Notes: generated from the letters alone by a model not told the origin. Positions 51,487-60,769 are shown, counted from the stretch's first letter. The stretch is 64,000 nt of DNA from Croceivirga sp009797885 (GCA_045866215.1 AP035880.1:3782001-3846000); one strand, 5' to 3'. A program made the numbers and translations.

Positions 51487-52908
51487 TCACTTTGGGGTCA
51501 GGCCCAGGTCCTTCCCTTTTTTAAGCATGAATTTATGGGCGGCTCTGTGCTCATTGGGTATTTCCCCTTCCAATATGGCTTCCTTAATGGCCTCTTTGAT
51601 CATGCCAATTTCCTTGGAAGGTTTTAAGTTAAAGGTTTCCATGATTTCCCCGCCGGAAATGGGGGGTTGAAAATTGCGGATGCGATCTCGCTCCTCGACT
51701 TCCTGTATTTTTTTGCGCACCAATCTAAAATTGTTCAGGTACTTTCTTTGTTTTTTTGGGTTTTTGGTCGTGATGTCCGCCTCGCAGAGCGTCATGAGAT
51801 CCTCCACATGGTCCCCGGCATCAAATACCAATCTTCTTACAGCGGAATCCGTTACATGGTCCTCCGACAGGATAATAGGGCGCGAACTGAGCAATACCAT
51901 TTTTTGGACAAACTTCATCTTATCGTTCAATGGCATTTTCAGTCTTTTGAAAAGTTTATACACCATTTTACTGCCCACAAATTCGTGTCCATGAAAAGTC
52001 CAACCGATCTTTCTGTGAAATCGCTTTGTGGGTGCCTTCCCAATATCATGGAGCAGGGCTGCCCATCTTAACCACAGATTGTCCGTGGTTTTGGCTATGT
52101 TGTCAACCACTTCCAAGGTATGCCAAAAATTGTCCTTATGTCGTTGCCCTTCAACTTCTTCTATACCTTGTAATGCCCTTAATTCTGGAAAGACATAAGG
52201 TAAAAGCGCTGTTTTGTGCATCAGGGAAAAACCAATTGAAGGCTTATTTGAGCTTAGGATTTTGTTGACTTCATCCACTATTCTCTCCTTGGAAATAATC
52301 TGTAGTCGGTCTTTATGGGCCGTTATGGCCCTCAGGGACTTCAGCTCTATCTCAAAACCCAATTGTGTGGCAAATCGTATGGCCCTCATCATTCGCAAGG
52401 GGTCATCAGAATAAGTGATGGAAGGTTCCAATGGGGTACGGATGATTTTCCTATTCAAATCGGCGATACCGTCAAAAGGATCCAAGAGTTCACCATAATT
52501 GCCTTTGTTCAATCCAATGGCCAGTGCATTTATGGTAAAATCCCTTCTGTTTTGGTCATCCTCCAAGGTACCGTCCTCTATTATGGGCTTACGACTATCC
52601 CTTTGATAACTTTCCTTTCTTGCCCCTACAAATTCCAATTCCATGCCCTGGTGTTTCAACATTGCGGTTCCAAAATTCTTGAAAACTTTTACCTCTGGTT
52701 TCCCTTTCAGTTTTGAAGCTACCTTTTGTGCCAGGGCAATTCCACTTCCAACCGCAACAATATCAATATCTTTGGGAATACCCCTTTTTAGGAAATAGTC
52801 ACGTACATAACCACCGATAACAAAGGCTTTAACGTTCAACTCATCGGCGGTTTCACCTACGACTTTAAAAATGGGATTTTCAATCGCTGTTTTATGGTGG
52901 GTTTCCAT
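51487..52908 (-). CDS. CCA tRNA nucleotidyltransferase / poly(A) polymerase family with HD domain
   Basis: A 473-residue enzyme. The N-terminal nucleotidyltransferase domain has GGYVRDYFLKRGIPKDIDIV (the GGxVRD and DxD metal site) and RRDFTINALAIGLN. The head/neck region (DPLRMMRAIRFATQLGFEIE) is followed by an HD phosphohydrolase domain with FWHTLEVVDNI and ALLHDIGKAPTKRF. It adds or repairs the CCA end of tRNA; class II enzymes in this phylum may share duties with a second copy. A TATCTTTG -7 element lies only 7 nt before the ATG, so the mRNA is probably nearly leaderless. Confidence 0.92.
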   Translation of the reverse strand: METHHKTAIENPIFKVVGETADELNVKAFVIGGYVRDYFLKRGIPKDIDIVAVGSGIALAQKVASKLKGKPEVKVFKNFGTAMLKHQGMELEFVGARKESYQRDSRKPIIEDGTLEDDQNRRDFTINALAIGLNKGNYGELLDPFDGIADLNRKIIRTPLEPSITYSDDPLRMMRAIRFATQLGFEIELKSLRAITAHKDRLQIISKERIVDEVNKILSSNKPSIGFSLMHKTALLPYVFPELRALQGIEEVEGQRHKDNFWHTLEVVDNIAKTTDNLWLRWAALLHDIGKAPTKRFHRKIGWTFHGHEFVGSKMVYKLFKRLKMPLNDKMKFVQKMVLLSSRPIILSEDHVTDSAVRRLVFDAGDHVEDLMTLCEADITTKNPKKQRKYLNNFRLVRKKIQEVEERDRIRNFQPPISGGEIMETFNLKPSKEIGMIKEAIKEAILEGEIPNEHRAAHKFMLKKGKDLGLTPK

Positions 52909-52915
52909 GGGGGAA

Positions 52916-52923
52916 CAAAGATA
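52916..52923 (-). promoter_or_regulatory. -7 element close to the CCA-enzyme start
   Basis: TATCTTTG on the minus strand, 7 nt before the ATG at 52908. The next upstream TTTG is 24 bases away, a little long. The remaining space to 53134 holds no other clear signal. Confidence 0.5.
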
Positions 52924-53134
52924 AGGTTACAGAATAAGAGTGGTATCCAAATGCCAAATATTCGAGTGTGCAGCAGAATGTGGAAACTCAGGGTCTTTCA
53001 TGGCATTACAATGAACAGATGGCCGTTTGGTATTTTTTTTGGAAAATGTGACTTGGACTTCCAATAAGAGGATTTTGATCATCCCCTTGTTTTTCAACAT
53101 TTTGGTACTTGTACATTTTTGAAGGGTGGAACGA

Positions 53135-53899
53135 TTACCCTGTCAACTTTTTTAATTCTTTGTACCGTGACCATACCCCCAAAGCATTTAGGTAGCAGAT
53201 AATGATCCCTTTTTTACCATCCAAAATTCCAAGACGAAGAACATAATGGTTGAGGAATTTATAGGTAGGGCGTATCAGAAAATGGTACCAACGCGCCCTT
53301 TTCCCTTTTTTGAACTCCTCATGGGCCTTCATCTGCCCATATTTGACCATTTTTGATTTATAGCTTTCGTAGTCATTGTATGAATAATGGATAAGCTTGT
53401 TTTTTAATGTTTTGGAAGGACCGTCAACAATCAAGGTTTCGTGAACTATCTTTTCTTGGGCAAACCGCACTTTACTTTTTCTAAAGAAACGGTAGTTTTT
53501 ATCTGTTTGCCATCCACTGAAGCGAAGTACTTGGTCCCGAAACATGAAAATTCTTAGGAAATAGTAAGCCGATGCCGTTTCCTTTTCTGAATTTAGGACC
53601 CCTAAAATCTCATTTTTAAGGGGTTCGGGAATTCGTTCGTCGGCATCCAAAAAAAGTATCCAGTCGTTATTTGCCTGTTGCAATGCAAATTGCTTTTGAT
53701 CGGTGTAATTTTTGAATTCCCTTTGGATCAGTTGTATCCCCTTGTTTTTTTTAATGATGTCAATGGTTTTGTCCGTACTAAAGGAATCCACTACTATAAT
53801 TTCATCTGCAAAACCTAGATTTTCCAGAACTTCACCAATGTTTTGCTCCTCGTTATACGTGATAAGCAATGCAGAAACTTTTTCTCTTTTTTTACCCAT
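53135..53899 (-). CDS. Glycosyltransferase family 2 (WaaE/KdtX-like), copy 1
   Basis: A 254-residue GT-A fold enzyme. It opens KVSALLITYNEEQNIGEVLE, has VVDSFSTDKTIDI for nucleotide-sugar binding and LFLDADERIP as the DxD metal motif, then FSGWQTDKNYRFFRKSKV. It belongs to the LPS-core-type GT2 group. It is the last gene of the glycan cluster and overlaps the GT4 gene upstream by 8 nt. It is clearly paralogous to the GT2 at 57356-58168. Confidence 0.9.
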   Translation of the reverse strand: MGKKREKVSALLITYNEEQNIGEVLENLGFADEIIVVDSFSTDKTIDIIKKNKGIQLIQREFKNYTDQKQFALQQANNDWILFLDADERIPEPLKNEILGVLNSEKETASAYYFLRIFMFRDQVLRFSGWQTDKNYRFFRKSKVRFAQEKIVHETLIVDGPSKTLKNKLIHYSYNDYESYKSKMVKYGQMKAHEEFKKGKRARWYHFLIRPTYKFLNHYVLRLGILDGKKGIIICYLNALGVWSRYKELKKLTG

Positions 53900-54977
53900 T
53901 CAACAAATACACTTCAATTTCTTGCAGTTTTTTCTTTTTGTCAAAATGATTTTTAACATATTCAAATCCTTTCTCCCCCATTTTTTTTGCTAATTCCGGC
54001 CTACGATATAAATTTTCAATGGCGTCGGCAAAGCCTTTGATATCTCCTGGGGAAATCAAATAACCGCTCTTATTGTTTACTACTAATTCTGGATTGCTAC
54101 TGGTGTCAAAAGCTATGATGGGCTTTTTGCAAAGGGCTGCTTCTGCTAGGACATAACCGAATCCTTCCCACAATGATGGTAACACAAAAATATCACCATT
54201 ATCGATAAACTCCATAGGATTTTTTATAAAACCTGCTAATATTACATGACCACCAACTTCTAGGTCAACGATCAGTTTTTCGAGTTCTTCCCGTAATCTT
54301 CCTTCACCTCCTATACGAATTTTGAATTGCAACTTTCGTTCCAAGAGTTCCTTGGCCAAATGAATCAGGAATTTCTGGTTTTTTTGTGCCTCCAGCCTGC
54401 CTACGGTTAGGATGGTAAATTCCGCTCTTTGTTGGGATTCTTTATATTCCCTTTTTTCAATGTTCTGTGGAATTTCCACCCCATTGTAAATAACCTTTAT
54501 CTTGTTTTTGGGAAATAGATTGGCATTGTTCTGTAGTACCGTTTTTTTGGTTGCCTCGGAATTGGCAAGTATATCAGTAATGGTCGACTTAAAATAATAC
54601 CTGTTCAAGAAGGTATTTTTTATAGGGATGGCACTGCCCCTGCGATAGATAATGCTCGTAACACCAGCGGCCTTTGCACTTGGTGCTGCAACCTTCACGT
54701 CCCGGGACAGGTTCATTACCACGGTGTCTATGTCATACTGCTTAAAGAGCCTTCTTATTTTAAGGTGTTTTAATGGGTTCAGGAAACTGAGGTTATTGAT
54801 TTCAATTGCCTCATATGGGATTTGGGCTTTTTTGACCCTTTTTAGAAGCTCGCTTTTTTGGTGGGCAACCACTAACACATTGTGTGCTTTTCCATGTAGA
54901 TAACTGCTGACTTCCAAATGCCATTTTTCACCCCCGCCCCATGCTATGGCAGTATTAAAAAAACAGATACGACCCAT
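53892..54977 (-). CDS. Glycosyltransferase family 4, copy 1
   Basis: A 361-residue GT-B fold enzyme. The C-terminal donor site is LPSLWEGFGYVLAEAALCKK with the E-x7-E pair; the N-terminal start is MGRICFFNTAIAWGGGEKWH, with the glycine-rich acceptor loop. ILTVGRLEAQKNQKFLIHLA is the typical hinge. It overlaps or abuts genes on both sides, so it is part of one transcript with the neighbouring transferases. It adds a sugar to a surface glycan or LPS core; donor unknown. Confidence 0.92.
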   Translation of the reverse strand: MGRICFFNTAIAWGGGEKWHLEVSSYLHGKAHNVLVVAHQKSELLKRVKKAQIPYEAIEINNLSFLNPLKHLKIRRLFKQYDIDTVVMNLSRDVKVAAPSAKAAGVTSIIYRRGSAIPIKNTFLNRYYFKSTITDILANSEATKKTVLQNNANLFPKNKIKVIYNGVEIPQNIEKREYKESQQRAEFTILTVGRLEAQKNQKFLIHLAKELLERKLQFKIRIGGEGRLREELEKLIVDLEVGGHVILAGFIKNPMEFIDNGDIFVLPSLWEGFGYVLAEAALCKKPIIAFDTSSNPELVVNNKSGYLISPGDIKGFADAIENLYRRPELAKKMGEKGFEYVKNHFDKKKKLQEIEVYLLNG

Positions 54978-56089
54978 TAGAGAATAGCTTTATAGAGGTT
55001 CATCAGGTTTTCCCCCACTTTATCATCGGAAAAGCGCTGTACATAGGTATACCCTTTCTCGGCAATTCTTTTCCTTTCTTCCGGATTATTGAAGATCCAT
55101 CCCAGCTTTTCCTTTATATCCGTTACATTTTTTGGATCGATGTAAATGGCATCCGGTCCGGCGGCCTCAGGAAAACAACCACCTTTTGTGACAATAACAG
55201 GGGTCTTACTGTACATGGCTTCTATAATGGGAATGCCAAAACCTTCACAGATCGAAGGATAACAGAAAACAGTGGCGTTTTGGTACAGTATGGCTAATTC
55301 CTTTACGTCAATATTCTTCAAAAAGGAAACCTGGTTCTGAAGGGCGTTTTTTTCAACATAGGAGTACAGCTTTTTGGCATATTTTTTATTCTTGCCTATA
55401 AGCACCAAATGGTAATCGGTACCGTGTATGGCTTTGATCAACGGGAGTACGTTTTTACGTTCCTGTAGCGTTCCTACATTGATGATATATTCGCTGGGAA
55501 GACCATGTTTTTTTCGAACAGCTTCCCTTTCCTTAGTACTGTAGGATTGTTTATAGGCATCATTACATCCTTGATAGATGACCGTTATCTTATTGGGGTC
55601 CGTCTTGAAATACGTTATGATATCGGATTTGGTCTGTTCGCTTATGGCAATGACATGATCTGCCATTTTCACCGCATATCTGAACTTAAGTTTGTAAATG
55701 ATCCTATCCCAAACCTTGTAATACTGGGGATGACTTAAAAAAATCAGGTCATGTATGGTCACAATCTTTGGGATACCATATTCCCAAAATTGAATTGGAA
55801 TTTCACCGGAGAGACCGTGAAAACCACTTAGTTTGTGGGACTTTATCTGTTTCCATTGGCCAAATAACCTCCATAGGGAAGGAAAGGTTTTCCAAAACCA
55901 GTTTTTAGGGTAGACAACAGTTGTTTTTACAGAAGGAACAAAACTATCTACTGCTGCCCTTCTCGTATTGAACAAAAAGAACTCTTCAATCGGGGTATAC
56001 TCGTTTAAAATGCGAATAATATCCCTACCGTAATTGCCCAAGCCTGTACGGTTGTGAAAAATTCGTTTGGCATCATAGCCTATCCTCAT
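54977..56089 (-). CDS. Glycosyltransferase family 4, copy 2
   Basis: A 370-residue GT-B enzyme. It opens MRIGYDAKRIFHNRTGLGNY, has IINVGTLQERKNVLPLIKAI and the donor-binding YPSICEGFGIPIIEAMYSKT (E-x7-E). The N-terminal pattern AKRIFHNRTGLGNYGRDI is typical of mannosyltransferase-like members. It shares one base with the downstream GT4 gene (start and stop overlap). An 81-nt gap separates it from the gene upstream. Confidence 0.92.
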   Translation of the reverse strand: MRIGYDAKRIFHNRTGLGNYGRDIIRILNEYTPIEEFFLFNTRRAAVDSFVPSVKTTVVYPKNWFWKTFPSLWRLFGQWKQIKSHKLSGFHGLSGEIPIQFWEYGIPKIVTIHDLIFLSHPQYYKVWDRIIYKLKFRYAVKMADHVIAISEQTKSDIITYFKTDPNKITVIYQGCNDAYKQSYSTKEREAVRKKHGLPSEYIINVGTLQERKNVLPLIKAIHGTDYHLVLIGKNKKYAKKLYSYVEKNALQNQVSFLKNIDVKELAILYQNATVFCYPSICEGFGIPIIEAMYSKTPVIVTKGGCFPEAAGPDAIYIDPKNVTDIKEKLGWIFNNPEERKRIAEKGYTYVQRFSDDKVGENLMNLYKAIL

Positions 56090-56170
56090 GATTTTGGAAA
56101 ATCTTAGGGCATAAAACTACTATTTCTTTTGTAATTCCCTTTCAACCATTGAAGGCCAGTTTTCAAAATG

Positions 56171-57220
56171 TTATTCTGAATTCAAAAAGGCAATGTATTT
56201 TTCCTTTTGAAAACTAAAATCCCATTTTTTATCGGAATAGAAATCATTTGGATCGATCTCTATGTCTTTTATGGACCCCAATAGATGGCCCAGTGTTTCG
56301 GAATCATAGAAGATGGAATTTGTAGCGATGTCTGGAATAGCACTGAAAAACGTATGCGATAGCAATGGTTTTTTATAGGCAAAAGCTAAATTGAAGCTTC
56401 CGGATATTTTGTAGGTCAAATAATCACTGTCCAATTTTAAAAGCGGCACAATGAAATCAGCCTGTTTAATGTAAGCATGAAAAACATCATTTGGGATGAA
56501 ACTTTTGAACGTTACGAAATAATTCTGCAAATTATTGTTTGAGATGCTTTCCCATAGTTTTCTGTGGTCTTCGGAAGATTCATTTATTCTGCCCAGTAGA
56601 ATAATCTTAAGGTTTTTGACTTTTCCATTTTCCTTTAGCGCTTTAATAATCCTATCATAATCCCTCCTGTAATAGTCTATGCTTCCTGGGATTACCAACC
56701 AAACTTCTTTTTTTGGTTTCTTTAGAACATATGGGAAGTTGGGAAAATAGATTGGGTAAAAACTTTGTAGGTATATTTTTTCGTTACCGGGCGCCTTTTT
56801 CTTGAGGTAGTCATTTAAGACAAAATACTTTTTAATTTTTATTGAAATCAAGGATTGGGTAAAGCTCGATTCAAGTCTTTTGATGTTATGTAGTATCCCA
56901 AAACACTGAACGTTGTAAAATTTTAAAAGGACCACCGTATTACGAAGTAATTTACTGGAACTTGCGGTATTAAAAATTACTTTGTCATAGCTATCAAGGG
57001 TTTTGGCGAATTGGAATGCATAAAGGAGTTTCCCAGGAAGATTGTGCCTCGGTTCAATAAAAAAAACCGCATTGCAGTCCTGGCCATATCCGGATATTTG
57101 GGATGCTAGCTTTGGATTGAGATAAAGATCCACCTTATATCCTTGGTTTATTAGAAATTGTACTTGGCTGTAGATACACTCTTCATGACTCTTACTTAAT
57201 TCAACCAAGGCAATTTTCAT
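56171..57220 (-). CDS. Putative GT-B glycosyltransferase
   Basis: A 349-residue protein. The ATG at 57220 begins MKIALVELSKSHEECIYSQV, a Rossmann-type start; the ORF is open 24 nt further. The C-terminal half has WLVIPGSIDYYRRDYDRIIK, ILLGRINESSEDHRKLW and DFIVPLLKLDSDYLTYKISG, which resemble donor-domain strands, although the E-x7-E motif is not clear. Call based on fold pattern and position in the cluster. It could be a non-canonical or retaining transferase. Confidence 0.65.
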   Translation of the reverse strand: MKIALVELSKSHEECIYSQVQFLINQGYKVDLYLNPKLASQISGYGQDCNAVFFIEPRHNLPGKLLYAFQFAKTLDSYDKVIFNTASSSKLLRNTVVLLKFYNVQCFGILHNIKRLESSFTQSLISIKIKKYFVLNDYLKKKAPGNEKIYLQSFYPIYFPNFPYVLKKPKKEVWLVIPGSIDYYRRDYDRIIKALKENGKVKNLKIILLGRINESSEDHRKLWESISNNNLQNYFVTFKSFIPNDVFHAYIKQADFIVPLLKLDSDYLTYKISGSFNLAFAYKKPLLSHTFFSAIPDIATNSIFYDSETLGHLLGSIKDIEIDPNDFYSDKKWDFSFQKEKYIAFLNSE

Positions 57221-57355
57221 CAAATGGGTATGTTTGGCGTACAAGGAAATGCAAAGTTATGTTGGGTGGAGCAAAAGTGCTGTTTTCCGCAGGACAATAA
57301 ATGGCACGGAAGAAACTTTTGGACCAATCCGAAAAAAAGCTATTGCGGCTTTAAG

Positions 57356-58168
57356 TTAGGCCAATTTATGCTTTCCAACAATTTTGGGATAACTGGTGGA
57401 GTTATGTAGGATTTCCAAACGCTTAAGTTCATGGTAACGTTTGTAAACACTTAGGGCATTGAGGTAACATATGTTGATTCCCCTCCTGGAATCCAGAAAT
57501 CCCAACCTTATTATATAGTTGTAGAGGAATTTCCAGATGGGTTTGCCTATCATTTTAAGATAATTGAACCGTTTGCCGTTACGTTTTGCCTCCTGCGCCT
57601 TAAGGATACCGTAATGCAACATCTTGGCTTTGTAGTCCGTATAGTTCTTGTAACAATAGTGGGTCAACTTTGCGGAGAATTTACCCGATTTCCCATTGAC
57701 CCGTAGCGTTTCATGAACCAATTTTTCGCTGGTAAAATGGGCCTTACTTTTTCTGAACAGCCTATGATTTTTATCGGTTTGCCAGCCACTAAAATGCAAA
57801 GGCCTGTTTTGATACATGAACTTTCTATAGAACCAATAGGCTTCACAGCTGTTCTTGCTGTTTATGGTATTTAAAATTTCTTGTTGTAGCTCAGGGGTAA
57901 CCACTTCATCGGCATCCACAAAGAGTATCCAGTCATTGGTGGCCAATTTCAGGGCATGGGATTTTTGGTCCGTAAAGTTGACAAATGGTCGCTGGACGAC
58001 CTCAACTTTGGGGTGGTTTACCAAATAATTATAGGTACCATCGGTACTAAAGGAATCGACAACAATAATCTCATCTGCAAAGGAAACGGAATCTATACAT
58101 CTTTCAATGTAGCCCATCTCATTGTAGGTGATGATCAATGCTGATATTTTTTGCTTTGGGGTACTCAA
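57356..58168 (-). CDS. Glycosyltransferase family 2 (WaaE/KdtX-like), copy 2
   Basis: A 270-residue GT2 enzyme with ISALIITYNEMGYIERCIDS, VVDSFSTDGTYNY, LFVDADEVVTPELQQEIL and FSGWQTDKNHRLFRKSKAHF. It starts with TTG at 58168, because no ATG precedes the conserved start. It matches copy 1 (53135-53899) along its whole length, so the cluster is bracketed by GT2 paralogues. It heads the leftward glycan cluster. Confidence 0.9.
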   Translation of the reverse strand: MSTPKQKISALIITYNEMGYIERCIDSVSFADEIIVVDSFSTDGTYNYLVNHPKVEVVQRPFVNFTDQKSHALKLATNDWILFVDADEVVTPELQQEILNTINSKNSCEAYWFYRKFMYQNRPLHFSGWQTDKNHRLFRKSKAHFTSEKLVHETLRVNGKSGKFSAKLTHYCYKNYTDYKAKMLHYGILKAQEAKRNGKRFNYLKMIGKPIWKFLYNYIIRLGFLDSRRGINICYLNALSVYKRYHELKRLEILHNSTSYPKIVGKHKLA

Positions 58169-58368
58169 AATCAGCCTTTTTGGTTTTGGTCGTTTGGCAC
58201 GATAAAGTTATAACATGAATCCTATGAAAAAATTGTTGGCTATGTAAAAAATCTGACACATAGCGTAATTAAATTTTCATACATTCCATAGATGTCACAC
58301 CGTACAAAAGGTTGCCTAAAATGATGTGCTTTTCAAATTCTATGAAAGGATTTTCATATTTCCGGCAT

Positions 58369-59184
58369 TTACACAGCTACATCATATTCCCTTAGCGCAT
58401 CATTGAGCGAGGTCTTCTTATTGGTACTTTCCTTGCGCTTTCCAATGATCAACGCACAGGAAACCTGATACTCTCCTGCATTGAACTCTTTGGTATAACT
58501 ACCTGGTATAACAACTGAACGGGCCGGTACCCTACCTTTCATTTCCAAAGGTTGGTCCCCGGTGACATCAATGATCTTAGTTGAAGCGGTAAGCACTACG
58601 TTGGCTCCCAAAACGGCTTCTTTTTCAACACGAACGCCCTCAACCACTATGGAGCGTGAACCAATGAACGCATTGTCCTCTATGATGACCGGGGCTGCTT
58701 GTAAAGGCTCCAGTACCCCGCCAATACCAACACCGCCACTTAAATGAACGTTTTTGCCTATTTGTGCACAGCTTCCAACGGTGGCCCAGGTATCGACCAT
58801 GGTGCCTTCATCCACATAAGCCCCAATATTAACGTAACTGGGCATTAAAATGGTGCCTGGGGATATGTAGGCCCCATGCCTGGCAACTGCATGGGGAACT
58901 ACCCGTATACCCTTTTTCTTGTATCCTTTTTTTAAGGGAATTTTATCATGGTACTCAAAAATGCCCGCTTCCAAAACCTCCATTTTCTGGATTGGAAAAT
59001 AAAGCACTACCCCCTTTTTTACCCATTCGTTGATCTGCCACTCATTTCCATTGGGTTCCGCACATCTCAGTTTTCCTTGATCGATCAATTCTATTACCTG
59101 CCTAATGGCATCCTGGACCTTGTTTTCTTTCAACAATTCCCTATTCTCCCAAGCGTTTTCAATGGTGGTCTTCAGTTCGTGCAT
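58369..59184 (-). CDS. dapD: Tetrahydrodipicolinate N-succinyltransferase
   Basis: A 271-residue hexapeptide-repeat acyltransferase that succinylates tetrahydrodipicolinate in the diaminopimelate pathway to lysine and peptidoglycan. The start MHELKTTIENAWENRELL at 59184 matches the family; an ATG 18 nt upstream is less likely. The left-handed beta-helix is visible from VNIGAYVDEGTMVDTWATVG to GSRSIVVEGVRVEKEAVLGA, with the typical VVPGSYTKEFN ending. It supplies the same pathway as lysA at 19928. A TATATTTG -7 element precedes it at 59200-59207. Confidence 0.95.
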   Translation of the reverse strand: MHELKTTIENAWENRELLKENKVQDAIRQVIELIDQGKLRCAEPNGNEWQINEWVKKGVVLYFPIQKMEVLEAGIFEYHDKIPLKKGYKKKGIRVVPHAVARHGAYISPGTILMPSYVNIGAYVDEGTMVDTWATVGSCAQIGKNVHLSGGVGIGGVLEPLQAAPVIIEDNAFIGSRSIVVEGVRVEKEAVLGANVVLTASTKIIDVTGDQPLEMKGRVPARSVVIPGSYTKEFNAGEYQVSCALIIGKRKESTNKKTSLNDALREYDVAV

Positions 59185-59199
59185 GTTTTTGTTTTTGGG

Positions 59200-59207
59200 C
59201 AAATATA
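59200..59207 (-). promoter_or_regulatory. -7 element of dapD
   Basis: TATATTTG on the minus strand, 15 nt before the ATG. A TTG lies only 13 nt further, so the -33 spacing is not standard. Confidence 0.45.
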
Positions 59208-59261
59208 GGAGCTACCTGGGCAATCCACATCACATTTTTAGATGCGTAACACTTTTAGGAT

Positions 59262-59269
59262 TATTTTTG
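59262..59269 (+). promoter_or_regulatory. -7 element of ruvX
   Basis: TATTTTTG; the expected transcription start near 59277 lies about 8 nt before the TTG start at 59285, which supports that short start over the longer open frame. Confidence 0.45.
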
Positions 59270-59284
59270 CTAAAAATTGTTCGA

Positions 59285-59695
59285 TTGGGAAGGATAATGG
59301 CATTGGACTTTGGAGAGGTAAGAACGGGAATCGCGGTTACGGACGAACTACAACTCATAGCCTCTGGTTTGACCACTGTAAAAACTTCCGATATTTTCAC
59401 CTTTTTGACCGATTATTTAAAAAAGGAAAACGTCGAATGTATTGTTATTGGAGAGCCTAAACAAATGGATGGTAGCCCATCGGAATCGGAAACCCCGATC
59501 CGGCGCTTTATCAAGGGTTTGGCAAGGGCTTTCCCAACTATCCCAATTAAAAGACAAGATGAGCGATTTACATCCAAAATGGCTTTGGATACCATGATTG
59601 CTGGAGGAATGAAAAAGAAAAAGAGGCAGGATAAGGCAGTGGTGGACAAGATAAGCGCTACCTTAATTTTGCAGGCCTATTTAGATAGAACATAA
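59285..59695 (+). CDS. ruvX: Putative pre-16S rRNA nuclease / Holliday junction resolvase RuvX (YqgF)
   Basis: A 136-residue RNase H-fold protein, typical length for the family. The TTG at 59285 gives (M)GRIMALDFGEVRTGIAVTD, which matches the usual YqgF start; the open frame extends further up but would overlap dapD. The catalytic Asp is in ALDFGEVRTG; IVIGEPKQMDGSPSESETPI and IKRQDERFTSKMA hold the second acidic site, and DKISATLILQAYLD closes the domain. Current evidence for YqgF favours 5' processing of 16S rRNA. The stop is 4 nt before def. Confidence 0.92.
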   Translation: MGRIMALDFGEVRTGIAVTDELQLIASGLTTVKTSDIFTFLTDYLKKENVECIVIGEPKQMDGSPSESETPIRRFIKGLARAFPTIPIKRQDERFTSKMALDTMIAGGMKKKKRQDKAVVDKISATLILQAYLDRT

Positions 59696-59699
59696 TCGT

Positions 59700-60290
59700 A
59701 TGATTTTACCCATTGTAGCCTACGGCGACCCCGTTTTACGAAAGAAAGCGAAAGAAATACCTTCTGATTATTCCAAACTAAAAGAATTGGTGGAGAACAT
59801 GTTCGAAACCATGTACAACGCCTCTGGAGTGGGATTGGCTGGCCCCCAAGTAGGACTGCCCCTTAGAATATTTGTCATTGACGCTTCGCCTTTTGCCGAT
59901 GACGAAGAATTGAGTCAAGAAGATCAAGAACAGCTAAAGGGATTTAAAAAGGTGTTTATCAATGCCAAAATAGAGGAAGAGGAGGGAAAGGAATGGGCAT
60001 TTAATGAGGGATGTTTGAGTATTCCGGATATTAGGGAGGATGTCAATCGGAAACCACAGATCACGATTACCTACCAGGATGAGGAATTCAATTCGCATAG
60101 CGAGACGTATAATGGACTTGCCGCACGAATCATCCAACATGAATACGATCATATTGAGGGCGTTCTTTTCACGGATAAGCTTTCTTCCCTCAAGAAACGC
60201 CTTTTAAAGAATAGATTGGAGAAAATATCCAAGGGAAAGGTAAGTGTAGATTATAAAATGCGGTTTCCCCAAGTTAAAAAAAGCCGTTAA
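59700..60290 (+). CDS. def: Peptide deformylase
   Basis: A 196-residue metalloenzyme that removes the formyl group from nascent proteins. All three motifs are present: GVGLAGPQVGLPLRIFVID (motif 1), EGCLSIPDIRED (motif 2, Cys metal ligand) and QHEYDHIEGVLFTDKL (motif 3, HExxH-type). An acidic insert near residues 65-80 (DDEELSQEDQEQ) is common in Bacteroidota. Start codon at 59700, 5 nt after ruvX, so the two form an operon. Confidence 0.96.
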   Translation: MILPIVAYGDPVLRKKAKEIPSDYSKLKELVENMFETMYNASGVGLAGPQVGLPLRIFVIDASPFADDEELSQEDQEQLKGFKKVFINAKIEEEEGKEWAFNEGCLSIPDIREDVNRKPQITITYQDEEFNSHSETYNGLAARIIQHEYDHIEGVLFTDKLSSLKKRLLKNRLEKISKGKVSVDYKMRFPQVKKSR

Positions 60291-60323
60291 TTGTCCTCGT
60301 ATATTTCTAAAGACATATTTTTG
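60291..60323 (+). promoter_or_regulatory. Promoter of the DUF5606 gene
   Basis: TTG (60291-60293), 22 bases, TATTTTTG (60316-60323), 20 nt before the start. Confidence 0.5.
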
Positions 60324-60343
60324 CGGACGTAAAATTCGTTGAA

Positions 60344-60769
60344 ATGACGTTGGACAAAATTCTATCAATTTCTGGAAAGCCCGGTCTGTATAAGCTGCTT
60401 ACACAAACCCGTAGCGGTTTTGTTGGGGAATCGCTGTTGGACGGAAAAAGGGTTTCCGTAGGTCTTCGTAACAATGTGAGCGTACTTTCAGAAATAGCTG
60501 TGTACACCTTGGAAGAAGAAATTCCCTTGCGTGAGGTTTTCCAGAAAATAAGTGAAAAGGAGAATGGAGGAAAAACTTCCGTACACCATAAGGAAGGTAA
60601 ATTGGAACTGGAAGAATACTTCTTTGAAATACTTCCAAATTATGATGAGGATCGTGTATATCCCAGTGATATCAAAAAGATTGTACAATGGTACAATATC
60701 CTTAATGATAGTGGAGTGACCCATTTTTCGGAATCAGATGATGAAGATACCGCTCAGGAAGAGGAGTAG
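60344..60769 (+). CDS. DUF5606 domain protein
   Basis: A 141-residue cytoplasmic protein of a family found in Bacteroidota. It is recognised by MTLDKILSISGKPGLYKLLT, FVGESLLDGKRVSVGLRNNV and a helical C-terminus (YDEDRVYPSDIKKIVQWYNI) with an acidic tail. Function unknown. It lies downstream of ruvX and def with its own promoter. The N-terminal strand pattern resembles an SH3-like small barrel, which is only a guess. Confidence 0.85.
   Translation: MTLDKILSISGKPGLYKLLTQTRSGFVGESLLDGKRVSVGLRNNVSVLSEIAVYTLEEEIPLREVFQKISEKENGGKTSVHHKEGKLELEEYFFEILPNYDEDRVYPSDIKKIVQWYNILNDSGVTHFSESDDEDTAQEEE

Noticed and set aside
59105..59284. Longer N-terminus for RuvX overlapping dapD
   Set aside because: The family starts at the segment GRIMALDFG, and a -7 element at 59262 places the transcript start after 59270.
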